NCBI RefSeq assembly: GCF_034044635.1
Contig: NZ_JAXCLX010000001.1
Span: 1,674,001 to 1,738,000, forward strand
Direction of reading: 5' to 3'
Source: Dongia rigui
GTDB lineage: Bacteria; Pseudomonadota; Alphaproteobacteria; Dongiales; Dongiaceae
DNA: 64,000 bases
The notes under the pieces were generated by a model. The model worked only from the letters and a program-made list of their open reading frames with translations. It was not told the origin of the DNA and ran no database searches. Both the position numbers and the translations under genes were made by a program. Below, piece after piece: positions 52,345-60,608 of the stretch (its first letter is position 1; each line of letters starts with the position of its first letter).

Positions 52345-52923
52345 TTGCTGCGTCGCCTTTACGATTGGATTATGCGCCTCGCGGAAAGCCCCAAGGCTCT
52401 CTGGGCGCTTTTCCTGGTTGCTTTCGCCGAAAGCTCGTTCTTTCCCATTCCGCCGGACCCGATGCTGGTGCCGATGGTGCTGGCCAATCGCCGCCGCGCC
52501 TTCACCTTTGCGGCCATCTGCACGCTGGCCTCGGTGCTGGGCGGCATCCTGGGTTACTTCATCGGCTATGGGCTGGAGGGCCTCGGCACCTCGATCCTCT
52601 CCTTCTACGGCCACCCGGAGGCGATGGCCGAGTTCCAGAAGATGTTCGCCGAATGGGGCCTGTGGATCATCCTGATCAAGGGCCTGACGCCGATCCCCTA
52701 TAAATTTGTCACCATCGCCAGCGGCATGGCGGAATTCGACCTGAAGATCTTCATCATGGCCTCGATCGCGACGCGCGGCGCCCGCTTCTTCCTGGTCGCC
52801 AGTTTGCTCTATGTATTCGGGGAGCCGATCCGTGCTTTCATCGAGAAGCGCCTGACCCTGGTCACGACCCTTTTCGTCGTGCTGGTCGTCGGCGGCTTCA
52901 TCGCCCTCAAATATCTGTTCTAG
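52345..52923 (+). CDS. YqaA/VTT-domain (DedA-like) inner-membrane protein, TTG start
   Basis: The 192-residue protein belongs to the YqaA branch of VTT/SNARE-associated membrane proteins: SFFPIPPDPMLVPMVLA re-entrant loop, GGILGYFIGYGLE, KGLTPIPYKFVTIASGMAEF. TTG at 52345 (LLRRLYDWIMRLAESP) was chosen because related proteins begin with an MLRRLYDW-type stretch; the next ATG is 52372. It may move lipids or ions; no activity is established. dsbB starts eight bases after its stop. Confidence 0.8.
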   Translation: MLRRLYDWIMRLAESPKALWALFLVAFAESSFFPIPPDPMLVPMVLANRRRAFTFAAICTLASVLGGILGYFIGYGLEGLGTSILSFYGHPEAMAEFQKMFAEWGLWIILIKGLTPIPYKFVTIASGMAEFDLKIFIMASIATRGARFFLVASLLYVFGEPIRAFIEKRLTLVTTLFVVLVVGGFIALKYLF

Positions 52924-52931
52924 GTCCAGCC

Positions 52932-53432
52932 ATGGCCCGCCCCCAGGAAAGCTTCATCGACCCGCGCCACACGCCGTGGCTGACCGCCGGCATGAGCCTT
53001 GCGGCGCTTTGCGTCGCCTGGCTGGCGCAATACGGCTTCGGCCTGGCGCCCTGCCATCTGTGCCTGTTGCAGCGCGACGCCTATTGGGCGGCGATCGCCC
53101 TCTCCGTCATCGCCATCGCCCTCGGGGCACGTTCGAAATTCCGCCGGCTGCTGGTGGGGCTGGTCGGCCTTGCGTTTCTGGTCGGTGCCGGCATCGCGCT
53201 CTATCACGTCGGCGTCGAGCAGAAATGGTGGGTGGGTGCCGAGAGCTGTGTCGGCGCCATGGCGGGCCTCACCGGCGCCGATCTCGAGAACGCCATCATG
53301 AATGCGCCGATCACGCGCTGCGACGAAGCGTCCTTTGAATTCTTGGGGCTTTCCATGGCAGGCTATAATGGCTTGCTGTCGCTGGCGCTCAGCGTCTTCA
53401 CCTTCTGGGGTTTCCGGCGCAGCGCGCGCTGA
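52932..53432 (+). CDS. dsbB: Disulfide bond formation protein B
   Basis: The 166-residue inner-membrane protein has four helices, the first periplasmic Cys pair C41HLC44 followed by the quinone-binding Arg48, and the second pair Cys106 and Cys130. It reoxidises DsbA and passes electrons to ubiquinone. It lies between the YqaA-type gene and coq7; the link to quinone chemistry is consistent. No dsbA gene is in the window. Confidence 0.92.
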   Translation: MARPQESFIDPRHTPWLTAGMSLAALCVAWLAQYGFGLAPCHLCLLQRDAYWAAIALSVIAIALGARSKFRRLLVGLVGLAFLVGAGIALYHVGVEQKWWVGAESCVGAMAGLTGADLENAIMNAPITRCDEASFEFLGLSMAGYNGLLSLALSVFTFWGFRRSAR

Positions 53433-53449
53433 AGGCTTAAAGGATTTCG

Positions 53450-54049
53450 ATGTCGGCCGACGATCAGCCATCCGCGATGACGCCGCAAACGACCCCGCCA
53501 GGGGCCGCAACGGCGCGTCGCCTGCCCGGCGACCCGACGCCAGCCGCATTGCTCGACCGCGTCATCCGCGTCGACCATGCCGGCGAATACGGCGCCAAGC
53601 GCATCTATGAGGGCCAGCTGGCAATCCTGGGGCGCAAGCATGAGGGGCCGGTCATCCGGCACATGCTGGAGCAGGAGCTCAAACATCTCGACGCCTTCGA
53701 GAAGTTCATGGTCGAGCGGCGTGCCAGACCCTCGGTCTTGCTGCCGATCTGGCATGTGGCGGGCTTTGCCCTCGGCGCCGCCACGGCGCTGATGGGGCCG
53801 AAGGCCGCCATGGCCTGCACCGTCGCCGTCGAAGAAGTCATCGACGAGCATTACCGCGAGCAATTGGGAAAGCTCGGCACAGCCGAACCAAGCCTCACCG
53901 AGAAGATCGAGGTCTTCCGCGCCGAGGAGGTCGAGCATCGCGACACGGGCCTCGCCCACGGGGCCGAACAGGCCCCGGCCTATCCGGTGCTGAGCAGCGC
54001 CATCAAGGCCGGCTCGCGCCTGGCCATCTGGCTCGCAGAACGGTTCTGA
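53450..54049 (+). CDS. coq7: Demethoxyubiquinone hydroxylase Coq7
   Basis: The 199-residue di-iron enzyme adds the C6 hydroxyl in ubiquinone synthesis. Ligand motifs are VDHAGEYGA (Glu46), EQELKHLD (Glu76-x2-His79), AVEEVIDEHY (Glu128/129) and AEEVEHRD (Glu160-x2-His163). A short Pro-rich arm precedes the ferritin-like fold. The gene follows dsbB by 17 bp, probably in one transcript. Its convergent neighbour starts four bases away. Confidence 0.95.
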   Translation: MSADDQPSAMTPQTTPPGAATARRLPGDPTPAALLDRVIRVDHAGEYGAKRIYEGQLAILGRKHEGPVIRHMLEQELKHLDAFEKFMVERRARPSVLLPIWHVAGFALGAATALMGPKAAMACTVAVEEVIDEHYREQLGKLGTAEPSLTEKIEVFRAEEVEHRDTGLAHGAEQAPAYPVLSSAIKAGSRLAIWLAERF

Positions 54050-54053
54050 ACGC

Positions 54054-54548
54054 CTAGCGGATGAGGTCGGCGTCCGGCTGCGGGACGGGACCGACAATCT
54101 CCATCACCATCGCTTCCAGGCGCTGGGCCAGCTTGTCGCCGATTGCCCCGCCATCGCCGCGGATGTTCTGCGCCAGCACCAGGCGCATGGCGTCGAGATG
54201 GGCCTGGATGAGATTGAGATCGGCATCGGGAATCGGGCGTTTCGCCCGTGTCAGCCGGCAGAGCGAATCACCAAGACGCGTCATTAGCGGGAAGCCGAAG
54301 GACGACCCCTGCCCCTTGATGTTATGGGCGATGGCATAGAGGGCCTGGACGGCGATCATGCGGTCGTCGACGGCGCCTTCGGGAATATTGGCCACGGGCT
54401 GGACCGCCCGGGCGGTCGCCAGGTGTTCGGTGCATTTGTCGACATCGGCGCTGGCCCAGGTGACATAGCTTTTGGCGAGATCCGCCACGGCCGCCTCGGC
54501 CCGCGCGAGACGGCGCGCCATCTCGCTTTCTTTACTGTCTTCGTTCAT
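54054..54548 (-). CDS. Lone histidine-phosphotransfer (Hpt) domain protein
   Basis: The 164-residue protein has the Hpt signature IAHNIKGQGSSFGF with phosphorylatable His75 (HxxKG), followed by helices typical of the bundle. No kinase or receiver domain is fused. It may shuttle phosphate between a hybrid kinase and a response regulator encoded elsewhere. ATG at 54548 (MNEDSKESEM) was chosen; the frame to 54611 adds an unlikely N-terminus. It converges with coq7. Confidence 0.82.
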   Translation of the reverse strand: MNEDSKESEMARRLARAEAAVADLAKSYVTWASADVDKCTEHLATARAVQPVANIPEGAVDDRMIAVQALYAIAHNIKGQGSSFGFPLMTRLGDSLCRLTRAKRPIPDADLNLIQAHLDAMRLVLAQNIRGDGGAIGDKLAQRLEAMVMEIVGPVPQPDADLIR

Positions 54549-54671
54549 CTGACCCGTGATCCGCGCCGTACTGCCCCGCCCATGCGGAGAGGTCCTTCCC
54601 AAGATAATCAACGGCTTATCTTAACCGCCTCGCCCGATTTCTCCTAGAGGTTACGTGCCAAGCCGGGTCCG

Positions 54672-55859
54672 TTAAAGGCGCCGCGGCAAGTAACGCGCGA
54701 AGAAACCCACCACCAACATGAGGAGGCCATAGGCGATATATACTACGCGTTGGTCGAAGAATTGCAGCAGAGCGGTAAACACGGCAAAGGGCAGCAGATT
54801 GCCGATATCGATATAGGTGCGGAAGACCGACATCATCTGTGGCCGCTCCAGCGGTCGCACCGCGCGCAGAAAGGGAATGTTGCCGAGCGAATCCAGCATC
54901 ACGACGAAGAAGGCGGCGATCAGCAGCAGGATGCCGACCGCCAAGGGGCTGCCGAAGGCAAAGGGCACGACCAAGGTCGTCAGGCCAGCGCCGAAAAAGG
55001 CCACCATGATGGGGAGCCGTACCCCGACGCGGCGGGCAATCCACCCGAAAAGCGGCGCCAGGATAAGGAGGACGTTGGCGGCACCCGTGACGAAGCCAGA
55101 CCAGAAATCGTCGACGCCACGGTCGCGGAAATAGAGTGCCGGATAGACGAAGAACAGCGACCACCAGCCGGAGCGACCGAAGGCAATGGTCCATGCGAGG
55201 CGCAGGCGCGGCTGGCCGAAGAAGCGGCCGATGCTGTGCAGCGGATTGGGCGGCGGCTTGGTGGCGGCGGCCACGGCCGGGTTTTCAGTGAGGCGCAGAT
55301 AGGCAAAGAGACTGACGGCGACGAGCGCCACCCCCATGCCGACGGCTGCCACGGAGAACGTGCCGAAAGTGTTATAGAGATAGATCCCCAGCATCGGTCC
55401 GAAGCCCCAGGGGAGGCATCCCAGCAGCAGCTTCAGCGGCTCATAGCGCACTAGGTCTTCGCGCGGGATGAAGTCGAGCACATAGAGGGTGAGCGCCACG
55501 ATGCAAGCGGTGCCCGACAGCGTGCGCAGGACCTGGCCGGTGAATTGGCCGATGGGGTCGTCGAAAGCCAACGCCACCACGGCCAAGCCGCCGACGACGA
55601 GGCCCATCGAATAGACCCAGCGCCGCCGGTAGCGATGAATGAGCAGCGGCACGGCAAAGCCGGCGATGAGGCCGAAGATGGTGACGCAGAGATAGATCGC
55701 GGTGACACGTGCGTCGGAACCGAAGATCTCCTTGGCCTGCAGCGGCATGACGGTGAGCACCAGGGCGCGCGTCGTCGATTCCAGCATGTAGAGGATGGCA
55801 AACACCATCGCCCCGGGCTTGCGGCCGGCCAGTGGGACGTTGGGTGTTTCGATGGCCAT
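54672..55859 (-). CDS. Major facilitator superfamily permease
   Basis: The 395-residue protein has about twelve helices with MFS-type loops (HRYRRRWVYSMGLVVGGLAVV between helices 2 and 3, ARRVGVRLPIMVAFFG between 8 and 9). Substrate unknown. It is divergent from the Lrp-family regulator with 280 bp between, so it may be the target of that regulator. Confidence 0.88.
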   Translation of the reverse strand: MAIETPNVPLAGRKPGAMVFAILYMLESTTRALVLTVMPLQAKEIFGSDARVTAIYLCVTIFGLIAGFAVPLLIHRYRRRWVYSMGLVVGGLAVVALAFDDPIGQFTGQVLRTLSGTACIVALTLYVLDFIPREDLVRYEPLKLLLGCLPWGFGPMLGIYLYNTFGTFSVAAVGMGVALVAVSLFAYLRLTENPAVAAATKPPPNPLHSIGRFFGQPRLRLAWTIAFGRSGWWSLFFVYPALYFRDRGVDDFWSGFVTGAANVLLILAPLFGWIARRVGVRLPIMVAFFGAGLTTLVVPFAFGSPLAVGILLLIAAFFVVMLDSLGNIPFLRAVRPLERPQMMSVFRTYIDIGNLLPFAVFTALLQFFDQRVVYIAYGLLMLVVGFFARYLPRRL

Positions 55860-56139
55860 CAGGGGATGCGGGCGGGAGTGTTTGGGGTGCGGCGATACAT
55901 ATTGAATAGCATGTCACCGCGGCCGGCACCCGAGCGGAAGCGGCATGGCTTGAGTCCAATTCGGCATGACGCTTGGGTGACAAACGGGCGGAGCGGCCAT
56001 TGACGGGCGCCTTGGCACCGGCAATCCCCGCGCGAAATTGTGCGCTGCGGGGCAGCGACAGAGACGCGCGCAAAGCGGCTTGCCTTCCGCGCGCAAAAAG
56101 GCGACAAGAAATAAACTTACCGGCACTTCGACGGACAAA

Positions 56140-56586
56140 ATGGCGAAACGCAGCCTGGACGATATCGACCGAAAACTCCTCTCCCTGCTGCGCAACAATG
56201 CGCGCACGCCGACGGCGGCATTGGGCCGCCAACTGTCCCTTTCACGCAGCGCCGTGCAGGAACGCCTGAAGCGCCTGGAGCGCGACGGCATCATTGCCGG
56301 CTATACGCTGGTGGTTGGCAAGGATGGCGAGGCGCCGGGTGTGGGCGCCCATGTGCTGCTCTCGGTCGACCCCAAGGCGCATGACCAGGCGATCGGCGCC
56401 CTGAAGAAGCTCCCCGAAGTGCAATCGGCTTATACCGTCTCTGGCTCGTTCGACGCCATCGCCATCGTCAGCGCCAGCAACGCCGCCCATCTTGATGAGA
56501 TCCTGACGCGCATCGGGCATTTGCCTGGTGTGCAGCGCACGACGTCGTCGATCCTGCTCTCGACGGTGGTCGAGCGGCGCGCTTGA
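56140..56586 (+). CDS. Lrp/AsnC-family transcriptional regulator
   Basis: The 148-residue protein has an N-terminal winged helix (DIDRKLLSLLRNNARTPTAAL, SRSAVQERLKRLERDGII) and a C-terminal RAM domain (VGAHVLLSV, VQSAYTVSGSFDAIAIV). Such regulators sense amino acids. ATG at 56140 was chosen as the family begins three to five residues before LDDIDRK; no strong ribosome-binding site is seen. It overlaps the dehydratase gene by four bases, so an amino-acid ligand acted on by that enzyme is likely. Confidence 0.9.
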   Translation: MAKRSLDDIDRKLLSLLRNNARTPTAALGRQLSLSRSAVQERLKRLERDGIIAGYTLVVGKDGEAPGVGAHVLLSVDPKAHDQAIGALKKLPEVQSAYTVSGSFDAIAIVSASNAAHLDEILTRIGHLPGVQRTTSSILLSTVVERRA

Positions 56587-57518
56587 GCGTTACCGGACCC
56601 GATATCGAGGCAGCTGCCCGGCGGCTTCACGGCCATGTGCGGCGGACACCGATCCTGCCCCTGGAACTCGGCGCCTTCGGCAGCCATGCCCAGCTCACCT
56701 TGAAACTGGAACTGCTGCAACACAGCGGCTCGTTCAAGGCGCGCGGCGCCTTCAACGCGCTCCTCTCGATGGATGTGCCCAAGGCCGGCGTCGTCGCGGC
56801 ATCCGGCGGCAATCATGGGGCGGCCGTTGCTTTCGCGGCACAGAGCCTGGGCCACGTGGCGGAGATTTTCGTCCCCAGCCTGGCTGCCAAGGCCAAGATT
56901 GCGCGCATCGAGTCCTTTGGTGCCAAGGTCCATATCATTCCCGGCGCCTATGCCGATGCGCTGAAGGCCGCCGAGGCGCATCAGGCAGCAACCGGCGCCA
57001 TTGGCATCCACGCATATGACGCCCCGGCGACAATCGCCGGCCAAGGGACGCTGGCGCGCGAGCTTGATGCGCAGATGACGCAGCTCGATACCGTGCTGGT
57101 GGCGGTGGGTGGCGGTGGCCTTATCGGCGGCATCGCTGCCTGGTTCGGCGGCCGCGTCAATGTCGTCGGTGTCGAGCCGAAGAACTGCCCGACGCTGGAA
57201 AGCGCCTTCCGCGCCAAGGCGCCGGTCGATGTCGAGGTTGGCGGGGTCGCCGCGGATTCGCTGGGCGCGAAGCGCATCGGCACCCTGCCCTTTGCCATCG
57301 CCAAGGATTTCGTCGAAGGCGTCGTTCTGGTCGAGGATGACGCGATCGTCGCGGCGCAAGGCGCCCTGTGGCGCGAATTGCGCCTCGCTTCCGAACCCGG
57401 CGGTGCCACGGCATTGGCCGCGTTGTTGTCCGGCGCCTACAAACCGGCGGTGGGCGAGAAGATCGCCGTCATCCTGTGTGGCGGCAATGTCGACCCGGCG
57501 AGCCTGACCACGATCTGA
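56583..57518 (+). CDS. PLP-dependent serine/threonine dehydratase-like enzyme, TTG start
   Basis: The 311-residue fold-type II PLP enzyme has SGSFKARGAFNA with Lys52 as Schiff-base residue, ASGGNHGAAVAFAA, and the phosphate loop VGGGGLIGG. It should deaminate serine, threonine or a related amino acid to a keto acid; a racemase activity is also possible in this family. It lacks the C-terminal ACT regulatory domain of biosynthetic IlvA. The only plausible start is TTG at 56583, whose TTGA overlaps the TGA of the regulator gene (four-base coupling). Confidence 0.88.
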   Translation: MSVTGPDIEAAARRLHGHVRRTPILPLELGAFGSHAQLTLKLELLQHSGSFKARGAFNALLSMDVPKAGVVAASGGNHGAAVAFAAQSLGHVAEIFVPSLAAKAKIARIESFGAKVHIIPGAYADALKAAEAHQAATGAIGIHAYDAPATIAGQGTLARELDAQMTQLDTVLVAVGGGGLIGGIAAWFGGRVNVVGVEPKNCPTLESAFRAKAPVDVEVGGVAADSLGAKRIGTLPFAIAKDFVEGVVLVEDDAIVAAQGALWRELRLASEPGGATALAALLSGAYKPAVGEKIAVILCGGNVDPASLTTI

Positions 57519-57585
57519 GGCGTGACAGCAGCGGCCCTGCCATGCACCATGCATTGCTTGACCATAACGACGGACCACCAACCCG

Positions 57586-58383
57586 ATGTTGATTGCGCAG
57601 ATTTCCGACCCGCATGTGCGGCCGCGCGGCGTGCTCTATCACGACATTGTCGATTCCAACGCGATGCTGATGGCGGCTGTCCGCCATCTCAACACCATGA
57701 CGCCACGGCCGGATCTGGTGATCTTGAGTGGCGACATCGTCGAAAAGGGCGAGGCTGCGGAATACGAGGTGGCGCGTGAGATTCTGGCGGGGATCCCGAT
57801 GCCGCTCTGCGTCATTCCCGGCAATCATGACGAACGCGACGCCTTCCGCGCGGCCTTTGCCGATCACGCCTATCTGCCGCCATCCGGCCCGCTCAGCTAT
57901 ACGATTGGCGACCGGGGACCGGTCCGGATCGTGGCCCTCGACGTGACGATTCCCGGTGCCCATCACGGCATCATCGACGACGAGCGCGCCGCTTGGCTGG
58001 AACAGGTGCTGGCGGCGGAACCCGATCGGCCAACGCTGATCGTCATGCACCAGCCGCCCTTCGACACCGGCATCCCCTATATGGATCCCTATGCCTGCCG
58101 CAACGGGGCAAGGATGGCGGAGATCGTGGCGCGGTATCCGAATGTAGAGCGCATCGTCTGCGGCCACTTGCACCGTGCGATGCAGATCCGTTTCGGTGGG
58201 ACGTTACTGTGCACGGCACCCAGCACGACCACCACCATCGCCCTGCAGCTTGATAGGGCGGCGACGGACGCCACCTATCTGGAGCCGCCGGCATTGCTGT
58301 TGCACCATTGGAAGGGGGACACCGGCCTCGTCACCCATCACATCATGATCGGCAATTATCCGGGGCCATATTCATTCGCATGA
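57586..58383 (+). CDS. CpdA-like class III phosphodiesterase (calcineurin-type metallophosphoesterase)
   Basis: The 265-residue protein has the dimetal motifs DPHxxP near residue 8, GDIVEKG (49-55), GNHDERDAF, MHQPPFDTG and GHLHR near residue 195. It resembles cyclic-nucleotide phosphodiesterases such as CpdA; glycerophosphodiester hydrolysis is also possible for this group. A nucleotidyl cyclase is encoded at 32708-34438, but not nearby. It follows the dehydratase gene by 67 bp. Confidence 0.9.
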   Translation: MLIAQISDPHVRPRGVLYHDIVDSNAMLMAAVRHLNTMTPRPDLVILSGDIVEKGEAAEYEVAREILAGIPMPLCVIPGNHDERDAFRAAFADHAYLPPSGPLSYTIGDRGPVRIVALDVTIPGAHHGIIDDERAAWLEQVLAAEPDRPTLIVMHQPPFDTGIPYMDPYACRNGARMAEIVARYPNVERIVCGHLHRAMQIRFGGTLLCTAPSTTTTIALQLDRAATDATYLEPPALLLHHWKGDTGLVTHHIMIGNYPGPYSFA

Positions 58384-58415
58384 CGAAAGTGGGCTACATG
58401 GCCCGCCCCTTCATT

Positions 58416-58494
58416 CGTCATGCCCGGGCTTGACCCGGGCATCCACTCTCTCAAGGCAATCAGCGGATCCCCGGGTCTTCGCCCGGGGACGACG
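58416..58494. repeat. Intergenic repeat family B, copy 4
   Basis: CGTCATGCCCGGGCTTGACC-type left hairpin and CCCCGGGTCTTCGCCCGGGG right hairpin end in ACGACG, with spacer AGCGGATCC. It fills the gap between the convergent phosphodiesterase and FecR-domain genes. Confidence 0.9.
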
Positions 58495-58515
58495 ATAGAT
58501 TGAAGAGTTCCACCC

Positions 58516-59211
58516 TCAATCGAAAGCAAGCGCCGCCTTCAGCGCCTTCAGCTTCTTGGCGTCGGTCGGCTGCGGCGCGAGTGTGGCCCCCAGCGTCATC
58601 TTGCCAACGATTGTCGACTGGCCGGCGCTGAGCAGCATGGCCTTGTCCTGTTCGGCACTGGAGAGGCTGCGAAAGCCCAGCGCGGATTGCGCCACATCAA
58701 CCTTGCCTTCGGTGACATAGACGCCGGTCTGCGATTTCTCGGCCGTCACGATCCATTCCGTGGAACGTGTCGCCGCCACCGCATTGCGCGTGCGGATGAC
58801 GAAGCTGGAACCGGGTGCTGCCTTTGCCGTGATGGCCTGCACCAAGCCAGACGTCAGATCGAAGGTCGCTGCGCGTTTCATGTCTTCCGGCGTGAAGTCG
58901 AAGGCGGCGATGGTCATCTTGGTAAGCTCGCCCAGATTGAGTTGCGAGCCATCTTTCAAGGCGATGCGCAGGCGGCTTTCGGCCAGCGTCGTAACGACGT
59001 CACCGGCGGCCACCTCCTCACCACCCTGCAGCACGATCTGCTGTCCATCCCGCAACAGGGATGCGGTGCCGCGCACTTTGGCCACCGAGCCCACCGCAGC
59101 GATTGCGGCGAAGGCAGGGCTAAAGAAACCAGGCGCCGCAAACCCCAACGGCGCCAGCATCCCGGCGAGGCCAAGATGCAGGAATTGCTGGCGGCTAAAC
59201 GTGGCGGGCAT
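58516..59211 (-). CDS. Exported FecR-domain protein
   Basis: The 231-residue protein has a signal peptide (LGLAGMLAPLGFAAPGFFSPAFA; preceded by SRQQFL, reminiscent of but not a true twin-arginine motif), then a FecR beta-domain (SVAKVRGTASLLRDG, LAESRLRIALKDGSQLNLGE, FVIRTRNAVAATRSTEWIV, VYVTEGKVDV). No sigma factor or TonB receptor is nearby, so it is not a FecIR system; stand-alone FecR-domain proteins are common. ATG at 59211 has AAAGGA upstream; the frame to 59283 is longer but without a site. Confidence 0.85.
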   Translation of the reverse strand: MPATFSRQQFLHLGLAGMLAPLGFAAPGFFSPAFAAIAAVGSVAKVRGTASLLRDGQQIVLQGGEEVAAGDVVTTLAESRLRIALKDGSQLNLGELTKMTIAAFDFTPEDMKRAATFDLTSGLVQAITAKAAPGSSFVIRTRNAVAATRSTEWIVTAEKSQTGVYVTEGKVDVAQSALGFRSLSSAEQDKAMLLSAGQSTIVGKMTLGATLAPQPTDAKKLKALKAALAFD

Positions 59212-59341
59212 GGACAATCCTTTCAAAACAGATTGCACATGATAATGGGACGGCCGGCACAGCGCAGCAATGACGATCGTCACACCGCCCCAATGCCCCC
59301 TATCACCCTGATGTGCTGGAGCCGCGGCGGCTTGAGAGGCC

Positions 59342-59839
59342 TTACGCTATATTTTCGATATCTGCTTCGGTGAGGTTGCCCGGCACGATGGTGATGGGGA
59401 TGCGCAGCTTGCCGATCGACTTGCCGGTGAGGGCCGAAATGAGCGGGCCAGGGCCCTTGGCGCCGGTGGCGGCACCCAGCACCAGGATCGAGATGGTAGG
59501 CTCCTCGTCGATGAGCTTCATCACCTCCTCCTGCCGCTCGCCTTCGCGGAAATAGAGGATCGGGAAATTGCCCGAGAGCTTCTGCACCTCGCCCGCCATC
59601 TTTTGCATGATGGCCTCGGCCTGGGTACGCGCTTCGTCGCGGATGAGATTCGAGACGCCGACCCATTCCTGGTAGTCCGACGGCTCCATGACATAGCACA
59701 TGGCGACACGGCCGCCGGTCTTGGCGGCACGGCGACAGGCATAGCGGAGCGCGATTTTGAGTTCGGCCGATTCATCGACGATGACCAGGAAGACGCGGCC
59801 CAAGGTTGGCTTCTCGGTCACGGGTTTTTCGTCGCTCAT
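59342..59839 (-). CDS. Universal stress protein (UspA family)
   Basis: The 165-residue protein begins MSDEKPVTEKPTLGRVFLVIVDESAELKIAL and has the UspA ATP-type loop VLGAATGAKGPGPLISALTG near the C-terminus. GGGGAG lies 9-14 bases before ATG 59839; the frame to 60058 is a run through the upstream gene. It follows the TIGR02186 and TauE genes in one operon. Confidence 0.9.
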   Translation of the reverse strand: MSDEKPVTEKPTLGRVFLVIVDESAELKIALRYACRRAAKTGGRVAMCYVMEPSDYQEWVGVSNLIRDEARTQAEAIMQKMAGEVQKLSGNFPILYFREGERQEEVMKLIDEEPTISILVLGAATGAKGPGPLISALTGKSIGKLRIPITIVPGNLTEADIENIA

Positions 59840-59864
59840 CCCAAACAACTCCCCAAAACAACCT

Positions 59865-60608
59865 TTAGCGACGGCGGAAGGCGAGATGCGCCATCCAGCC
59901 GGCAAAGAGTGCGACCAGGATCGCGATGACACCATAGGCAGCGCTGTGCCGGTGCGCAAAGTCGTAAATATCGGCGCCAAAGCCGATCTTGCTGATGACC
60001 AGCGGCGTGGTAAAGGCCCCGACGACCTTCTGCTCGCGCACGAGGAATACTTTGGCAAGATAGGTCCCGGTCGGCACAGTCGAAGGGACGCGCAAATTCA
60101 CGCGGAACAACCGGTCGCTAATGAACAGAATGCGCGCTGGTTGATCGAAGAACAGACCCCTTTGCTGCTTGGCGCGCACGAGTGCCGACGTGAACGTCTT
60201 GAGGTCGGAATCGCGCGGGTCGACCGGCACCAAGCGGATGTTCTCGATGCCCATCTGGTAATAGGCGCGCTGATCGGCTGGCAGCAATTGGTCGAGCGGC
60301 TTCGAGGCCGCCAGCATGTAGACCGCAGGCACGTTCTGAAATCCGAGTGTTTTGCGGTTGATCCAGATACCCCCCACCCGCTCCTTGCGCCGCACATCCA
60401 CCTCGCCCACCGGGCCTTCCACCACGACGATGACATCGCCCGGCCCATCGGTCGTGCCGAAGAGCAGCACATCGGCCCCGGCAAACCCCGTGGTGATGGC
60501 GATGAGATGGTCGTCGAGATCGGCGATGAGCGGTGCCTGCGCCCCCGCCGGACGAAGTCCGGCCAACACAAGAATGGCCAGCGCGAAGAGGAGTCGGACG
60601 CCTCTCAA
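59865..60608 (-). CDS. TIGR02186-family exported/membrane protein, TTG start
   Basis: The 247-residue protein has a signal peptide (LLFALAILVLAGLRPAGAQAP), an extracytoplasmic part (LIADLDDHLIAITTGFAGADVLLFGTTDGPGDVIVVVEGP...) and one C-terminal helix (SAAYGVIAILVALFAGWMAH). The family is usually encoded beside TauE/SafE permeases, as here. Start is TTG at 60608; its TTGA overlaps the TGA of the permease gene, and no ATG or GTG is available before the signal peptide. An open frame to 61538 in this phase is not coding. Probably an auxiliary subunit of the permease. Confidence 0.82.
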   Translation of the reverse strand: MRGVRLLFALAILVLAGLRPAGAQAPLIADLDDHLIAITTGFAGADVLLFGTTDGPGDVIVVVEGPVGEVDVRRKERVGGIWINRKTLGFQNVPAVYMLAASKPLDQLLPADQRAYYQMGIENIRLVPVDPRDSDLKTFTSALVRAKQQRGLFFDQPARILFISDRLFRVNLRVPSTVPTGTYLAKVFLVREQKVVGAFTTPLVISKIGFGADIYDFAHRHSAAYGVIAILVALFAGWMAHLAFRRR

